Shown piece after piece: positions 41,186 through 51,435 of a stretch of 64,000 nt of DNA. The stretch lies in NCBI RefSeq assembly GCF_900580865.1, contig NZ_UTBZ01000070.1:78605-142604 (forward strand). The letters are read 5' to 3'. Position 1 is the first letter of the stretch. Every line of letters starts with the position of its first letter. The notes beneath the pieces are model-generated. The model made no database searches and had not been told where the DNA came from. It saw only the letters and a program-made list of their open reading frames with translations. The DNA comes from Pseudomonas viridiflava (GTDB lineage Bacteria; Pseudomonadota; Gammaproteobacteria; Pseudomonadales; Pseudomonadaceae). The position numbers were made by a program, and so were the translations under genes.

Positions 41186-44047
41186 ATGCTCGAGCTCACT
41201 ATAGAGCAGATATCCATGGGCCAATCGGCTGTGGATAAACCCGCTGCCTTGCAACTGCTCGCCAATCACCTGGTGGCCGATGGTCTGGTTGCCGACGGTT
41301 ACCTCGCTGGATTGCAGGCACGGGAAGCCCAGGGCTCGACCTTTCTCGGTCAAGGTATTGCCATTCCCCACGGCACTCCGGAAACCCGCGATCAGGTGTT
41401 CGCCACTGGCGTGCGCCTGATGCAGTTCCCGGAAGGCGTGGATTGGGGCGATGGCCAGATCGTTTATCTGGCGATTGGTATCGCTGCCAAATCCGACGAA
41501 CACCTGCGTCTGCTGCAACTGCTGACCCGTGCCCTCGGCGAGACCGATCTGGGCCAGGCCCTGCGTCGCGCCAGTTCACCTGAGGCGCTGCTGAAATTGC
41601 TGCAAGGCGCGCCGCAGGAACTGGCGCTGGACGCGCAGATGATTGGCCTCGGTGTCTCGGCCGACGATTTCGAAGAGCTGGTCTGGCGTGGCGCGCGTCT
41701 GTTGCGTCAGGCCGATTGTGTGAGCAACGGTTTTGCCGGTGTGTTGCAGCAGGTTGAAGCGCTGCCGCTGGGTGATGGTTTGTGGTGGTTGCACAGCGAG
41801 CAGACCGTGAAGCGTCCGGGACTGGCATTTGTCACGCCGGATAAACCGATGCGTTACCTTGGTCAACCGCTAAGCGGGTTGTTCTGTCTGGCCAGTTTGG
41901 GCGAGGCGCATCAGGCGTTGCTCGAACGCCTGTGTGCGTTGCTGATCGAAGGTCGCGGCCATGAATTGGGCTGCGCCACCAGCAGCCGTAAAGTCCTCGA
42001 AGTGCTCGGCGGTGAATTGCCCGCCGATTGGCCGAGCGCACGCATTGCGCTGGCCAACGCCCACGGCTTGCACGCGCGCCCGGCGAAGATCCTCGCGCAA
42101 CTGGCGAAAAGTTTTGATGGCGAAATTCGTGTGCGCATCGTCGACGGTCAGGACAGCGCCGTGTCGGTGAAGAGTTTGAGCAAACTGCTCAGCCTCGGCG
42201 CCCGTCGTGGTCAGGTCCTGGAGTTGATCGCCGAGCCGAGCATCGCCGCCGATGCCCTGCCGGCATTGCTCGCCGCTATCGAAGAAGGCCTTGGCGAAGA
42301 AGTCGAACCGCTACCAGCGGTGAGCCAGCAACGCGAAGTGATCGCCGACATCGCTGAAGTCGTCGTTGCCCCGGCCTCTGGCAGCCAGCTACAAGCGATC
42401 CCGGCAGCACCCGGCATCGCCATCGGCCCGGCTCATATTCAGGTGCAACAAACCATCGATTATCCGCTGCGTGGCGAGTCCGCTGCCATCGAGCGCGAAC
42501 GCCTCAAACAGGCGCTCAGTGACGTGCGCAGCGACATTCAGGGCCTGATCGAACGCAGCAAAGCCAAAGCCATCCGCGAGATCTTCATCACCCATCAGGA
42601 AATGCTCGACGACCCGGAACTCACCGACGAAGTCGACACCCGCCTCAAGCAAGGCGAAAGCGCTGAAGCGGCATGGATGGCGGTGATCGAAGCAGCAGCC
42701 AAACAACAGGAATCCCTGCATGACGCATTGCTTGCCGAGCGCGCGGCGGATCTGCGCGATATCGGCCGTCGCGTGCTGGCGCAACTGTGTGGCGTGCAGA
42801 CCGCGAGCGAGCCCGAGCAACCGTACATTCTGGTGATGGACGAGGTCGGCCCGTCCGACGTCGCACGGCTGGACCCGGCGCGTGTGGCGGGGATTCTCAC
42901 CGCACGCGGCGGCGCCACGGCGCACAGTGCGATCGTCGCGCGGGCCCTCGGGATTCCGGCGCTGGTCGGCGCTGGCGCAGCGGTGTTGTTGCTGGCGCCC
43001 GGCACACCGTTGCTGCTCGATGGACAACGCGGTCGCCTGCACGTCGACGCCGATGCCGCGACGTTGCAACGCGCCACCGAAGAACGCGACACCCGCGAAC
43101 AACGCCTGAAGATTGCCGCCGAACAACGCCATCAACCGGCACACACCACCGACGGTCACGCCGTCGAAGTGTTCGCCAACATCGGCGAAAGCGCGGGCGT
43201 GATCAGTGCGGTGGAGCAGGGCGCCGAGGGCATCGGTCTGCTGCGCACCGAACTGATTTTCATGGCCCATCCGCAAGCGCCGGATGAGGCCACGCAAGAA
43301 GCCGAATACCGCCGCGTCCTTGACGGCCTCGCCGGTCGACCGCTGGTGGTACGCACGCTGGATGTCGGCGGCGACAAACCGCTGCCATATTGGCCGATCG
43401 CCAAGGAAGAAAACCCGTTCCTCGGCGTGCGCGGCATTCGCCTGACCTTGCAGCGTCCGCAGATCATGGAAGCGCAATTGCGCGCCTTGCTGCGTTCTGC
43501 GGATAACCGTCCGTTGCGGATCATGTTCCCGATGGTCGGCAGCGTCGAAGAGTGGCGTCAGGCCCGCGATATGACTGAACGTCTGCGCCTGGAAATCCCG
43601 GTCGCCGATCTGCAACTGGGGATCATGATCGAAGTGCCGTCCGCCGCGTTACTTGCGCCGGTATTGGCCAAGGAAGTCGACTTCTTCAGTGTCGGCACCA
43701 ACGATCTCACGCAATACACCCTGGCCATCGACCGTGGCCACCCGACCCTGTCGGCGCAGGCGGATGGCTTGCACCCGGCGGTGCTGCAACTGATCGACAT
43801 CACCGTGCGCGCGGCCCATGCCCACGGCAAATGGGTCGGCGTTTGCGGTGAGCTGGCGGCGGACCCGCTGGCAGTGCCGGTACTGGTCGGTCTCGGTGTC
43901 GATGAACTCAGCGTGTCCGGTCGCAGTATTGCCGAAGTCAAGGCACGCATTCGCGAACTCAGCCTGACCCAGGCGCAAACCCTTGCTCAACAGGCCCTGG
44001 CCGTGGGCAGCGCCAACGAAGTGCGCGCATTAGTGGAGGCCCTGTAA
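41186..44047 (+). CDS. fruB: Fructose-specific PTS multiphosphoryl transfer protein (EIIA-HPr-EI)
   Basis: This 953-residue fusion carries phosphate from PEP to FruA. The EIIA(Fru) domain holds its active His62 in GIAIPHGTPE. A middle domain (about residues 150-275) precedes HPr, with His296 in NAHGLHARPAK. The Enzyme I domain runs from about residue 405 (IPAAPGIAIGPAHIQ), with phospho-His580 in ARGGATAHSAIVARALGIPALVG, followed by the PEP-binding barrel (RTELIFMAHPQAPDE, FFSVGTNDLTQYTLA). AAAGGAGAT precedes the ATG at 41186. The stop overlaps the fruK start. Confidence 0.97.
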   Translation: MLELTIEQISMGQSAVDKPAALQLLANHLVADGLVADGYLAGLQAREAQGSTFLGQGIAIPHGTPETRDQVFATGVRLMQFPEGVDWGDGQIVYLAIGIAAKSDEHLRLLQLLTRALGETDLGQALRRASSPEALLKLLQGAPQELALDAQMIGLGVSADDFEELVWRGARLLRQADCVSNGFAGVLQQVEALPLGDGLWWLHSEQTVKRPGLAFVTPDKPMRYLGQPLSGLFCLASLGEAHQALLERLCALLIEGRGHELGCATSSRKVLEVLGGELPADWPSARIALANAHGLHARPAKILAQLAKSFDGEIRVRIVDGQDSAVSVKSLSKLLSLGARRGQVLELIAEPSIAADALPALLAAIEEGLGEEVEPLPAVSQQREVIADIAEVVVAPASGSQLQAIPAAPGIAIGPAHIQVQQTIDYPLRGESAAIERERLKQALSDVRSDIQGLIERSKAKAIREIFITHQEMLDDPELTDEVDTRLKQGESAEAAWMAVIEAAAKQQESLHDALLAERAADLRDIGRRVLAQLCGVQTASEPEQPYILVMDEVGPSDVARLDPARVAGILTARGGATAHSAIVARALGIPALVGAGAAVLLLAPGTPLLLDGQRGRLHVDADAATLQRATEERDTREQRLKIAAEQRHQPAHTTDGHAVEVFANIGESAGVISAVEQGAEGIGLLRTELIFMAHPQAPDEATQEAEYRRVLDGLAGRPLVVRTLDVGGDKPLPYWPIAKEENPFLGVRGIRLTLQRPQIMEAQLRALLRSADNRPLRIMFPMVGSVEEWRQARDMTERLRLEIPVADLQLGIMIEVPSAALLAPVLAKEVDFFSVGTNDLTQYTLAIDRGHPTLSAQADGLHPAVLQLIDITVRAAHAHGKWVGVCGELAADPLAVPVLVGLGVDELSVSGRSIAEVKARIRELSLTQAQTLAQQALAVGSANEVRALVEAL

Positions 44048-44988
44048 TGGCCAAGATTCTTACCCTGACCCTCAACCCGGCGCTCGACCTCACCGTTGAG
44101 TTGCCACGGCTGGAGGCCGGTCAGGTCAATCGCAGCGACGAGATGCACACCCACGCCGCCGGCAAAGGCGTGAACGTCGCCCAGGTGCTGGCCGATCTCG
44201 GCCACCAACTGACGGTCAGTGGGTTTCTCGGCGAAGACAATCTGCAAGCGTTCGAAGCCCTGTTCGCCAAGCGCGGTTTTGTCGACGCGTTTATCCGCGT
44301 GCCGGGCGAGACGCGCAGCAACATCAAGGTCGCCGAACAGGATGGCCGCATCACCGACATCAACGGCCCGGGGCCGGTGGTCGACGCCGCCGCGCAGCAG
44401 GCATTGCTCGATCGTCTGCTGCAGATCGCACCGGGGCACGACGCGGTGGTGGTCGCCGGCAGTTTGCCGCGTGGCGTCACCGCGCAATGGTTGCGCGAGT
44501 TGATCGAACGGCTCAATCAGCTCGGCCTGAAAGTCGCCCTCGACTCCAGCGGCGAAGCTTTGCGCGAAGCTTTGAAAGCCAGTCCGTGGCTGATCAAACC
44601 GAACACTGAAGAACTCGCCGACGCCCTCGGTTGCGACGTGGTTTCCCACGCGGCGGAAGCTCAAGCAGCCGCGCGTTTGCATGCGCAAGGTATCGAGCAC
44701 GTGGTGATTTCTCACGGTGCTGATGGCGTGAACTGGTTCAGCGTCGGCTCGGCGCTGCACGCAACGCCACCGAAGGTCAGCGTCGCCAGCACGGTCGGTG
44801 CCGGTGATTCGTTGCTGGCCGGCATGCTCCACGGTCTGCTCAGCGCCGACACGCCTGAACAAACCCTGCGCACCGCCACCGCGATTGCGGCGATGGCGGT
44901 GACCCAGATCGGTTTCGGCATCAACGACACCGCGCAACTGGCGCAGCTCGAACAGGGCGTGCGCGTGCGTCCCCTGACAGAACAATAA
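44047..44988 (+). CDS. fruK: 1-phosphofructokinase
   Basis: FruK phosphorylates fructose-1-phosphate to fructose-1,6-bisphosphate, removing the Cra inducer. The 313-residue PfkB-family protein shows the sugar-binding N-terminus (NPALDLTVELP, and GGKGVNVAQVLADLG as AAGKGVNVAQVL), and the C-terminal PfkB signature VASTVGAGDSLLAGML with the catalytic Asp. Its ATG shares the last base of the fruB stop, and fruA follows after 11 bp. Confidence 0.97.
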   Translation: MAKILTLTLNPALDLTVELPRLEAGQVNRSDEMHTHAAGKGVNVAQVLADLGHQLTVSGFLGEDNLQAFEALFAKRGFVDAFIRVPGETRSNIKVAEQDGRITDINGPGPVVDAAAQQALLDRLLQIAPGHDAVVVAGSLPRGVTAQWLRELIERLNQLGLKVALDSSGEALREALKASPWLIKPNTEELADALGCDVVSHAAEAQAAARLHAQGIEHVVISHGADGVNWFSVGSALHATPPKVSVASTVGAGDSLLAGMLHGLLSADTPEQTLRTATAIAAMAVTQIGFGINDTAQLAQLEQGVRVRPLTEQ

Positions 44989-44999
44989 GAGGGTTTGTC

Positions 45000-46733
45000 A
45001 TGAAATTAGCCATTGTTACGGCTTGCCCGAACGGCATGGTGACCAGTGTGCTTTGCGCGCGTCTGCTCGATGCGGCGGCGCAGCGTCAGGGCTGGAGCAC
45101 CAGCGTTGAAGTGGTCGATGCGGCGCATCCGGAACGCGAGTTGTCGGCGGCGACGATTGCTGCGGCGGAGTGGGTTTTGCTGGTTGCCACCGGCGCGGTC
45201 GACATGACGCGTTTTATCGGTAAACGTGTTTTCCAGATTGCCCCGGCGCAGGCGTTGCAGGATGTTGAAGCAGTGCTGCGTCGTGGCGCGGAAGAGGCTG
45301 AAGTTTACGTTGCCAGCGCGGCTGAACCGCTTGCTGATGCGCCGCGTGCGCCCCGCATCGTCGCCATCACCGCGTGCCCGACTGGTGTTGCTCACACCTT
45401 CATGGCCGCCGAAGCCTTGCAGCAAACTGCCAAGCGTCTGGGCTATGAATTGCAAGTCGAAACCCAGGGCTCCGTCGGCGCGAAAACCCCGTTGAGCGCA
45501 GCGGCGATTGCCGAAGCCGACGTGGTGTTGCTGGCGGCAGATATCGAAGTCGCCACCGAGCGATTCGCCGGCAAGAAGATCTATCGCTGCGGCACCGGGA
45601 TCGCCTTGAAGCAGTCCGAAGCCACGCTGAAAAAAGCCTTGGCCGAAGGTGCAGTGGAAAGCGCCGCGAGTGACGGCAAGGCACCAGCCAAGCAAGAAAA
45701 AACCGGCATTTACAAACACCTGCTGACTGGCGTGTCGTTCATGCTGCCGATGGTCGTGGCCGGCGGTTTGATGATCGCGCTGTCGTTCGTGTTCGGCATC
45801 ACTGCGTTCAAGGAAGAAGGCACGCTGGCGGCGGCGCTGATGCAGATCGGCGGCGAGACCGCGTTCAAACTGATGGTGCCGCTGCTAGCCGGTTACATCG
45901 CTTATTCGATTGCCGACCGTCCTGGCCTGGCGCCGGGGATGATCGGTGGTTTGCTGGCGAGCACGCTGGGCGCCGGGTTTATCGGCGGCATCGTCGCCGG
46001 TTTTATCGCCGGTTACGCGGCCAAGGCGATCAGTCGTTATGTAGCGTTACCGCAGAGTCTTGAGGCGCTGAAACCGATTCTGATCATCCCGCTGTTTGCC
46101 AGTCTGTTTACCGGTCTGGTGATGATTTACGTGGTCGGCAAACCGGTTGCCGGCATGCTCGGGGCGCTCACGCATTTCCTCGACAGCATGGGCACCACCA
46201 ACGCGATTCTGCTCGGTGTGCTGCTCGGCGGCATGATGTGCGTCGACCTCGGCGGGCCGATCAACAAAGCCGCGTATGCGTTCTCGGTAGGACTGTTGGC
46301 GTCGCAGAGTTATGCGCCGATGGCCGCGACCATGGCCGCGGGCATGGTGCCGCCGATTGGCTTGGGCATCGCCACGTTCATTGCGCGGCGCAAGTTTGCC
46401 CAGACTGAGCGCGAAGCGGGGAAAGCGGCGCTGGTGCTGGGGCTTTGCTTTATCTCCGAAGGGGCGATTCCGTTTGCCGCGAAAGACCCGTTGCGGGTGA
46501 TCCCGGCGAGTATCGCCGGTGGCGCGCTGACCGGTGCGCTGTCGATGTATTTCGGCTGCAAGCTGATGGCGCCACACGGTGGCTTGTTTGTGCTGGCGAT
46601 TCCGAATGCGATCAACCATGCGCTGCTGTATTTGCTGGCGATTGTCGCGGGGAGTTTGTTGACCGCCGTCGTCTATGCAACGGTCAAACGCCCGGAAGCC
46701 GTCGAGCTGGCGCTGGAACCCGCCAAGGCCTGA
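45000..46733 (+). CDS. fruA: Fructose-specific PTS EIIB'BC permease
   Basis: FruA imports fructose across the inner membrane and phosphorylates it at C1. The 577-residue protein has two tandem EIIB domains with cysteines at residue 9 (VTACPNGMV) and residue 126 (ITACPTGVAHTFMAAEAL), the second being the classic phospho-Cys site. The EIIC domain (from about residue 230) has many membrane spans and the motif GAIPFAAKDP. AGAGGG precedes the ATG. This completes the fruB-fruK-fruA operon. Confidence 0.97.
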   Translation: MKLAIVTACPNGMVTSVLCARLLDAAAQRQGWSTSVEVVDAAHPERELSAATIAAAEWVLLVATGAVDMTRFIGKRVFQIAPAQALQDVEAVLRRGAEEAEVYVASAAEPLADAPRAPRIVAITACPTGVAHTFMAAEALQQTAKRLGYELQVETQGSVGAKTPLSAAAIAEADVVLLAADIEVATERFAGKKIYRCGTGIALKQSEATLKKALAEGAVESAASDGKAPAKQEKTGIYKHLLTGVSFMLPMVVAGGLMIALSFVFGITAFKEEGTLAAALMQIGGETAFKLMVPLLAGYIAYSIADRPGLAPGMIGGLLASTLGAGFIGGIVAGFIAGYAAKAISRYVALPQSLEALKPILIIPLFASLFTGLVMIYVVGKPVAGMLGALTHFLDSMGTTNAILLGVLLGGMMCVDLGGPINKAAYAFSVGLLASQSYAPMAATMAAGMVPPIGLGIATFIARRKFAQTEREAGKAALVLGLCFISEGAIPFAAKDPLRVIPASIAGGALTGALSMYFGCKLMAPHGGLFVLAIPNAINHALLYLLAIVAGSLLTAVVYATVKRPEAVELALEPAKA

Positions 46734-46751
46734 CTGACAACACAAATCCCC

Positions 46752-46840
46752 TGTGGGAGCGAGCCTGCTCGCGAATGCAATCTGCCAGCGACATGTCTGT
46801 TGACTGGCACACCGCTTTCGCTAGCAGGCTCGCTCCCACA
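46752..46840. repeat. REPIN-like inverted pair, GGGAGCGAGC class (copy 2)
   Basis: The left arm at 46752-46775 and right arm at 46817-46840 share the TGTGGGAGCGAGCCTGCTCG core, with one mismatch in the right arm (CTAGC for CGAGC). It lies in the fruA-phoD gap. Confidence 0.88.
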
Positions 46841-46908
46841 ATGGTTAGTGGTGTCATGGCGAGTTCACATAGGCGTGCTTAAGTTTTCCTTTTTTCAGGG
46901 AGAACACC

Positions 46909-48450
46909 ATGAGCGATTTCAACCCCGGTCGCCGGCGTGTCATGCAAGTCGTTGGCGCCGGGCTGCTGATGCCAAGCCTGGCACCGGCGGTGATTGCCTC
47001 GGTCAAGGATCGTCCGCAACTCACCGATGGCGTGCAGTCCGGCGACCTGCAAGGCGACCGCGCGATGATCTGGAGCCGCAGCGATCGCCCGGCGCATATG
47101 GTGGTCGAGTGGGACACCCGCAGCCAGTTTCGCCATCCACGCCGATTGGTCTCGGCCCTCGCCGATGCCCGCAGCGACTTCACCGCCCGCGTTGAACTGA
47201 CCGGGCTGCCCGCCGATCAGGCGATTTTCTATCGCGTGTATTTCAAGGACGCCCGCACCGGCGTCGCCAGCGAACCGTGGCTGGGTCACCTGCGCAGCGC
47301 TCCGACGGCGCGGCGCAATATTCGTTTCGTCTGGAGCGGCGACACGGTCGGCCAGGGCTTCGGCATCAACCCGGACATCGGCGGCATGCGCATCTACGAA
47401 GCCATGCGTCTGCGCCTGCCGGACTTCTTTATCCACAGCGGCGACACCATCTACGCCGACGGCCCGGTGCCCGCTCAACTGACCACCGAAAACGGTCGCA
47501 TCTGGCGCAACCTCACCACCGAAGCCAAGAGCAAAGTCGCGCAGACCCTCGACGACTATCGCGGCAACTACCGCTACAACCTGATGGATGAAAACATCCG
47601 CCGCTTCAACGCCGAGGTGCCGCAGATCTGGCAGTGGGACGACCATGAAGTGGTCAACAACTGGTCCCCGGGCAAGCAGCTCGACGAGCGTTATCAGGAG
47701 AAAGATATCCACACCCTGGTCGGGCGTGCACGCAAGGCGTGGCTGGAATATTCGCCAATGCGCTTACAGGCTGCCGACGGCGGCGGGCGGATTTATCGCA
47801 AGCTCAGTTATGGCCCGATGCTTGATGTGTTCGTGCTCGACATGCGCAGTTATCGCGGCGCCAATGACGACAATCTCGGCGCGGCGAAACCGTTTCTGGG
47901 GCGTGAGCAACTGGACTGGCTCAAGCGCGGCTTGAAGAAATCCAAAGCCCAATGGAAGGTCATCGCCGCCGACATGCCGATCGGTCTGGGCGTGCCGGAT
48001 GGTGAGGTCAGCCCGGGCGTGGCGCGTTGGGAAGCGGTGGCTAACGGTGATCCGGGACCGGCCCAGGGGCGCGAGGTAGAAATCGCCGAATTGCTCGGTT
48101 ATCTGCGCGCGCAGCAGGTGCGCAATTTCGTCTTTCTGACGGCGGATGTGCATTACTGCGCGGCGCATCACTATCACCCGGAGCGTGCAGCGTTTCAGGA
48201 TTTCGAACCGTTCTGGGAGTTTGTTGCGGGGCCGCTGAATGCCGGGAGTTTCGGGCCTAATCCGCTGGATAAAACCTTTGGCCCGGAAGTGGTGTTCGAG
48301 AAGGCACCGCCGGTGCAGAACGCATCGCCGTTTGCCGGGTTTCAGTTTTTTGGCGAGGTGAATATTGAAGGGGGGAGTGGGGAGATGAGTGTGGTGTTGC
48401 GGGATTTGAATGGGGTGGCGGTGTTCGAGAAAAAATTGCAGCCCGTATAG
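46909..48450 (+). CDS. phoD: PhoD-type alkaline phosphatase, Tat-exported
   Basis: A 513-residue secreted phosphodiesterase/phosphatase. The N-terminus has a twin-arginine signal (GRRRVMQVVGAGLLMPSLAP). The catalytic metallophosphatase region contains FVWSGDTVGQG, FFIHSGDTIYADGP, WDDHEVVNNW and FVFLTADVHYCAAHHYHP. Members need calcium and iron and release phosphate from esters under phosphate starvation. I see no Pho box upstream. It is convergent with piuB across a CCCTCACCC-class repeat. Confidence 0.9.
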   Translation: MSDFNPGRRRVMQVVGAGLLMPSLAPAVIASVKDRPQLTDGVQSGDLQGDRAMIWSRSDRPAHMVVEWDTRSQFRHPRRLVSALADARSDFTARVELTGLPADQAIFYRVYFKDARTGVASEPWLGHLRSAPTARRNIRFVWSGDTVGQGFGINPDIGGMRIYEAMRLRLPDFFIHSGDTIYADGPVPAQLTTENGRIWRNLTTEAKSKVAQTLDDYRGNYRYNLMDENIRRFNAEVPQIWQWDDHEVVNNWSPGKQLDERYQEKDIHTLVGRARKAWLEYSPMRLQAADGGGRIYRKLSYGPMLDVFVLDMRSYRGANDDNLGAAKPFLGREQLDWLKRGLKKSKAQWKVIAADMPIGLGVPDGEVSPGVARWEAVANGDPGPAQGREVEIAELLGYLRAQQVRNFVFLTADVHYCAAHHYHPERAAFQDFEPFWEFVAGPLNAGSFGPNPLDKTFGPEVVFEKAPPVQNASPFAGFQFFGEVNIEGGSGEMSVVLRDLNGVAVFEKKLQPV

Positions 48451-48462
48451 GTCAAAGGCTTA

Positions 48463-48667
48463 CCCTCACCCCAACCCTCTCCCGGAGGGAGAGGGAGCCG
48501 ATCGAGGTGTCTTGCGTCATGCATCGACCTGAAAGACCGAGTTGATTATGAGATCAACACAAAGCCTTTCTCGATTATGGATTCGGTGAGGGACGTTCAG
48601 GTCGGCGTACATCTCAAGCATCCCCCAATCAGTCCCCTCTCCCTTTGGGAGAGGGTTAGGGTGAGGG
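48463..48667. repeat. CCCTCACCC-class inverted pair (copy 1)
   Basis: The left hairpin CCCTCACCCC..AACCCTCTCCC/GGAGGGAGAGGG (48463-48495) and a mirrored right hairpin CCCCTCTCCC/TTTGGGAGAGGGTTAGGGTGAGGG (48634-48667) flank a 138-bp centre, filling the convergent phoD-piuB gap. A related element fills another convergent gap at 55389. Confidence 0.85.
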
Positions 48668-48671
48668 ACTT

Positions 48672-51242
48672 TTAATAGACGTCGCGACGATAACGGCCCT
48701 GCTCGATCAAGTGCTCGACCTCGTCGCTGCCGAGGATGTCGTTAAGCGCTTGATCCACGCCTGAAGCCATCCCCTGCAAGCTGCCACAAATGTAAATCAC
48801 CGCCCCGTCCGCCAGCCATTTCTTCAACTCATCAGCCGATTCACGCAAACGATCCTGCACATAAACCTTCTCCGCCTGATCCCGCGAAAACGCCAGATCC
48901 AGCCGCTCAAGATCGCCATTGATCAACCACTCTTCCAGCTCCGCACGGCAGAGGAAATCGTGTTCACGATTGCGCTCGCCAAACAGCAACCACTGGCGCT
49001 GTTGACCATCGGCAATCCGCGCCTTGAGCAAACTGCGCAGCCCGGCCAGACCCGTACCGTTGCCCAGCAGAATCATCGGCAGCGGTTCGTTCGGCAGATG
49101 GAATCCACTGTTGCGCCGCACCCGCAAACTGATGCTGCCGCCCACTGGCGCATGCTCGGTCAGCCAGCCAGAACCGATGCCGAGGCTGCCATCTGAATGC
49201 TGTTCCTGACGCACGATCAGCTCCAGCACACCGTCGGCGGCAATCGAGGCGATCGAGTATTCGCGCATGGCCAGCGGCACCATCGCATCGACCAGCGATT
49301 GCGCATGCAAACCGACCAGATGTGCGCGGTGCTCGGGCAATTGCCGCGACGCCAGCGCGACTTCCAGCGGCTCGTCGAGACCGTTGATTTTCACTGTGGT
49401 CTCGCCACGAATGCCGAGGCCGTCGAGGAAGTGTTCGATGGCCCACGGGCAGTTGCGCGGCAGCACCTCGACCAGATCGCCGGCCAGCCAACTGCTGGTG
49501 TTCGGTGCGCTCAAGCCCAACAGATAAACCGGTGAGCCGCTGCTGTCCGGGTTCATCAGTTCGCGGCGGACCAGCGTCCAGTTGTCGTAGCTCGGCGCCT
49601 GCCAAGTATCGATGGGGGCTTGCCCGGTGAGCAGGCCGAGTTGGGTTTGCCAGTGACGCAGGGCATACGGATCACCGCTGTCGACTTCCACCGGGGCGAA
49701 CAATGTCTTGCCGCCGTGCTCAGCCAACCATTGGTGCAGGCGTTTGGCGAAACCGCAGAAGTGCTGATACTGACGATCACCAAGACCGAGCACCGAGTAA
49801 TTCAAACTGTCGAGCGTTGCAGTCTTGCTTAACACTTTGCGCTCAAAACCGCGTGCGCTGTCCGGCGCTTCGCCGTCGCCGAAAGTGCTCACGACAAACA
49901 AAGCATTGTTCGATTCACGCAAATCCTGTTCGCTGACATTGGCCAGTGGCTGCACCTTCACCGGCAATCCGGCGGCCTGCAATTGCCCGGCGGTCTGCCA
50001 TGCCAGTTGCTCGGCAAAACCGCTCTGGCTGGCGAAACCGATCAGCCATGCCGAGGCATCGCCGGCCGGTTGCTCGAGACCTTGGCGCGCATCCTTGATC
50101 TGCTTTTTCTTGCGGCGACGATCGAGGTACAGCAGCCATCCGGTAATGAAAAACAACGGCATGCACACCGCTGCGAGGGTGATGATGATCCGCCCGACCA
50201 GGCCGAAATAGCTGCCGACGTGCAGCGCATAAATGCTGGTCAGCAGTTGCGCCTTGAAGCTCTTGTCGGCGTAGCGGTCGACGCGTTTGACGATGCCGGT
50301 GGCCGGGTCGAGGGTGATCTGGTTCAGCGCGCGATCATGCGGCGAGCTGTCGAGCAGGTAGAACACCGTCGCTGGTTGCGCGGCCACTGGCGGCATCCGA
50401 ATGTTGTACGCGGACAGGCCCGGACCTGCGGCGCTGTAGATGCTGCTCCACATCGCTGCGTAATCGGCAGTCGGCGCCGGGCCTTCCGGCGCCGGGCCAC
50501 GTCCCCCGCGCACGCGCTCGTTTTGCGGCGCGTCGGAGAGCAATTTGGTCAGGCCTTTGTTGTACCACTCGTACGACCACGACAATCCGGTCAACGCCAG
50601 CAGCAGATAGACCAGCAGGCACCAGGTGCCGGCCACCGAGTGCAGATCCCAGTTGAACGCGCGGCCCTTTTTCTTCCAGTCCAGCGTCAGCCACACACGC
50701 CAGCTGTTCCACTGACGCGGCCAGCGCAGGTACAGGCCGGAGAGGCAGAAAAACAGCAGGATCAGCGTGCAGGCGCCCGTGATGTTGCGGCCGGTATCGC
50801 CCATAGCGAGGAAACGGTGCAGCTGCAGCATCAGGCCGAAGAAGTCCTGGCCGACGGCATCGCCCATGAATTCGGCGGTGTACGGATCGAAATAGCGCAT
50901 CTCACCGCGACGCTCGCCTTTGGGCGGCGTGAAGTAGACGCGAGCCGCGTTGCCGCTGTCGGTTTCGACCCAGAGCATCGAAACCTTTTTGCCCGACGTG
51001 GCTTCGATACGCTCGACCAGTTCGACGGGCGGCAGCACGCCGGCCACCTGCTTTTCCACCTGCAGGACGGAGGGATTCAGCGCCCGCAGGATTTCGTCCT
51101 GAAACGAATAGGCCGCGCCGGTGATGCCCATCAACGCCAGCACCAGGCCTGCGGTGATGCCAAAAAACCAGTGCAACTGGAACAGGGTTTTCTTCAACAC
51201 GTCACTCGCCGTCCATTCGGAAATTGTCTTCACGGCGCGCAT
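48672..51242 (-). CDS. piuB: PepSY-domain membrane flavoprotein, siderophore-iron reductase type
   Basis: This 856-residue fusion protein has an N-terminal PepSY-TM part with four membrane segments ([78 protein letters not shown]). A cytoplasmic flavodoxin domain ([27 protein letters not shown]) and a sulfite-reductase-type FAD/NADPH reductase ([28 protein letters not shown]) follow. This fits an NADPH-driven reductase of iron-siderophore in the inner membrane. It is next to TonB receptor piuA and matches P. aeruginosa PiuB. The ATG at 51242 avoids a terminator lying in the longer frame. Confidence 0.85.
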   Translation of the reverse strand: MRAVKTISEWTASDVLKKTLFQLHWFFGITAGLVLALMGITGAAYSFQDEILRALNPSVLQVEKQVAGVLPPVELVERIEATSGKKVSMLWVETDSGNAARVYFTPPKGERRGEMRYFDPYTAEFMGDAVGQDFFGLMLQLHRFLAMGDTGRNITGACTLILLFFCLSGLYLRWPRQWNSWRVWLTLDWKKKGRAFNWDLHSVAGTWCLLVYLLLALTGLSWSYEWYNKGLTKLLSDAPQNERVRGGRGPAPEGPAPTADYAAMWSSIYSAAGPGLSAYNIRMPPVAAQPATVFYLLDSSPHDRALNQITLDPATGIVKRVDRYADKSFKAQLLTSIYALHVGSYFGLVGRIIITLAAVCMPLFFITGWLLYLDRRRKKKQIKDARQGLEQPAGDASAWLIGFASQSGFAEQLAWQTAGQLQAAGLPVKVQPLANVSEQDLRESNNALFVVSTFGDGEAPDSARGFERKVLSKTATLDSLNYSVLGLGDRQYQHFCGFAKRLHQWLAEHGGKTLFAPVEVDSGDPYALRHWQTQLGLLTGQAPIDTWQAPSYDNWTLVRRELMNPDSSGSPVYLLGLSAPNTSSWLAGDLVEVLPRNCPWAIEHFLDGLGIRGETTVKINGLDEPLEVALASRQLPEHRAHLVGLHAQSLVDAMVPLAMREYSIASIAADGVLELIVRQEQHSDGSLGIGSGWLTEHAPVGGSISLRVRRNSGFHLPNEPLPMILLGNGTGLAGLRSLLKARIADGQQRQWLLFGERNREHDFLCRAELEEWLINGDLERLDLAFSRDQAEKVYVQDRLRESADELKKWLADGAVIYICGSLQGMASGVDQALNDILGSDEVEHLIEQGRYRRDVY

Positions 51243-51285
51243 TATGCCGTGGGTTATCGAGAAGCGTTCTTTCTTACGCACAAAA

Positions 51286-51311
51286 GCCCCGTTCAATTGA
51301 ATGAACGGGGC
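51286..51311 (-). terminator. Terminator after piuA, before piuB (minus strand)
   Basis: Read on the minus strand, GCCCCGTTCA pairs with TGAACGGGGC (51302-51311 with 51286-51295) followed by TTTTG. It would end most piuA transcripts before piuB. Confidence 0.75.
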
Positions 51312-51332
51312 CAAGCCTTGCGGCGCATACCT

Positions 51333-51421
51333 TGTGGGAGCGAGCCTGCTCGCGAAGGCGTCGTGTCAGTCAGCCTCTACTTGACTGACCCAGCGCTTTC
51401 GCGAGCAGGCTCGCTCCCACA
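51333..51421. repeat. REPIN-like inverted pair, GGGAGCGAGC class (copy 3)
   Basis: Arms at 51333-51356 and 51398-51421 are matching 24-bp inverted copies (TGTGGGAGCGAGCCTGCTCG), separated by 41 bp. It stands 14 bp after the piuA stop, a typical REP location. Confidence 0.9.
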
Positions 51422-51435
51422 GGTTTCCACATCGG

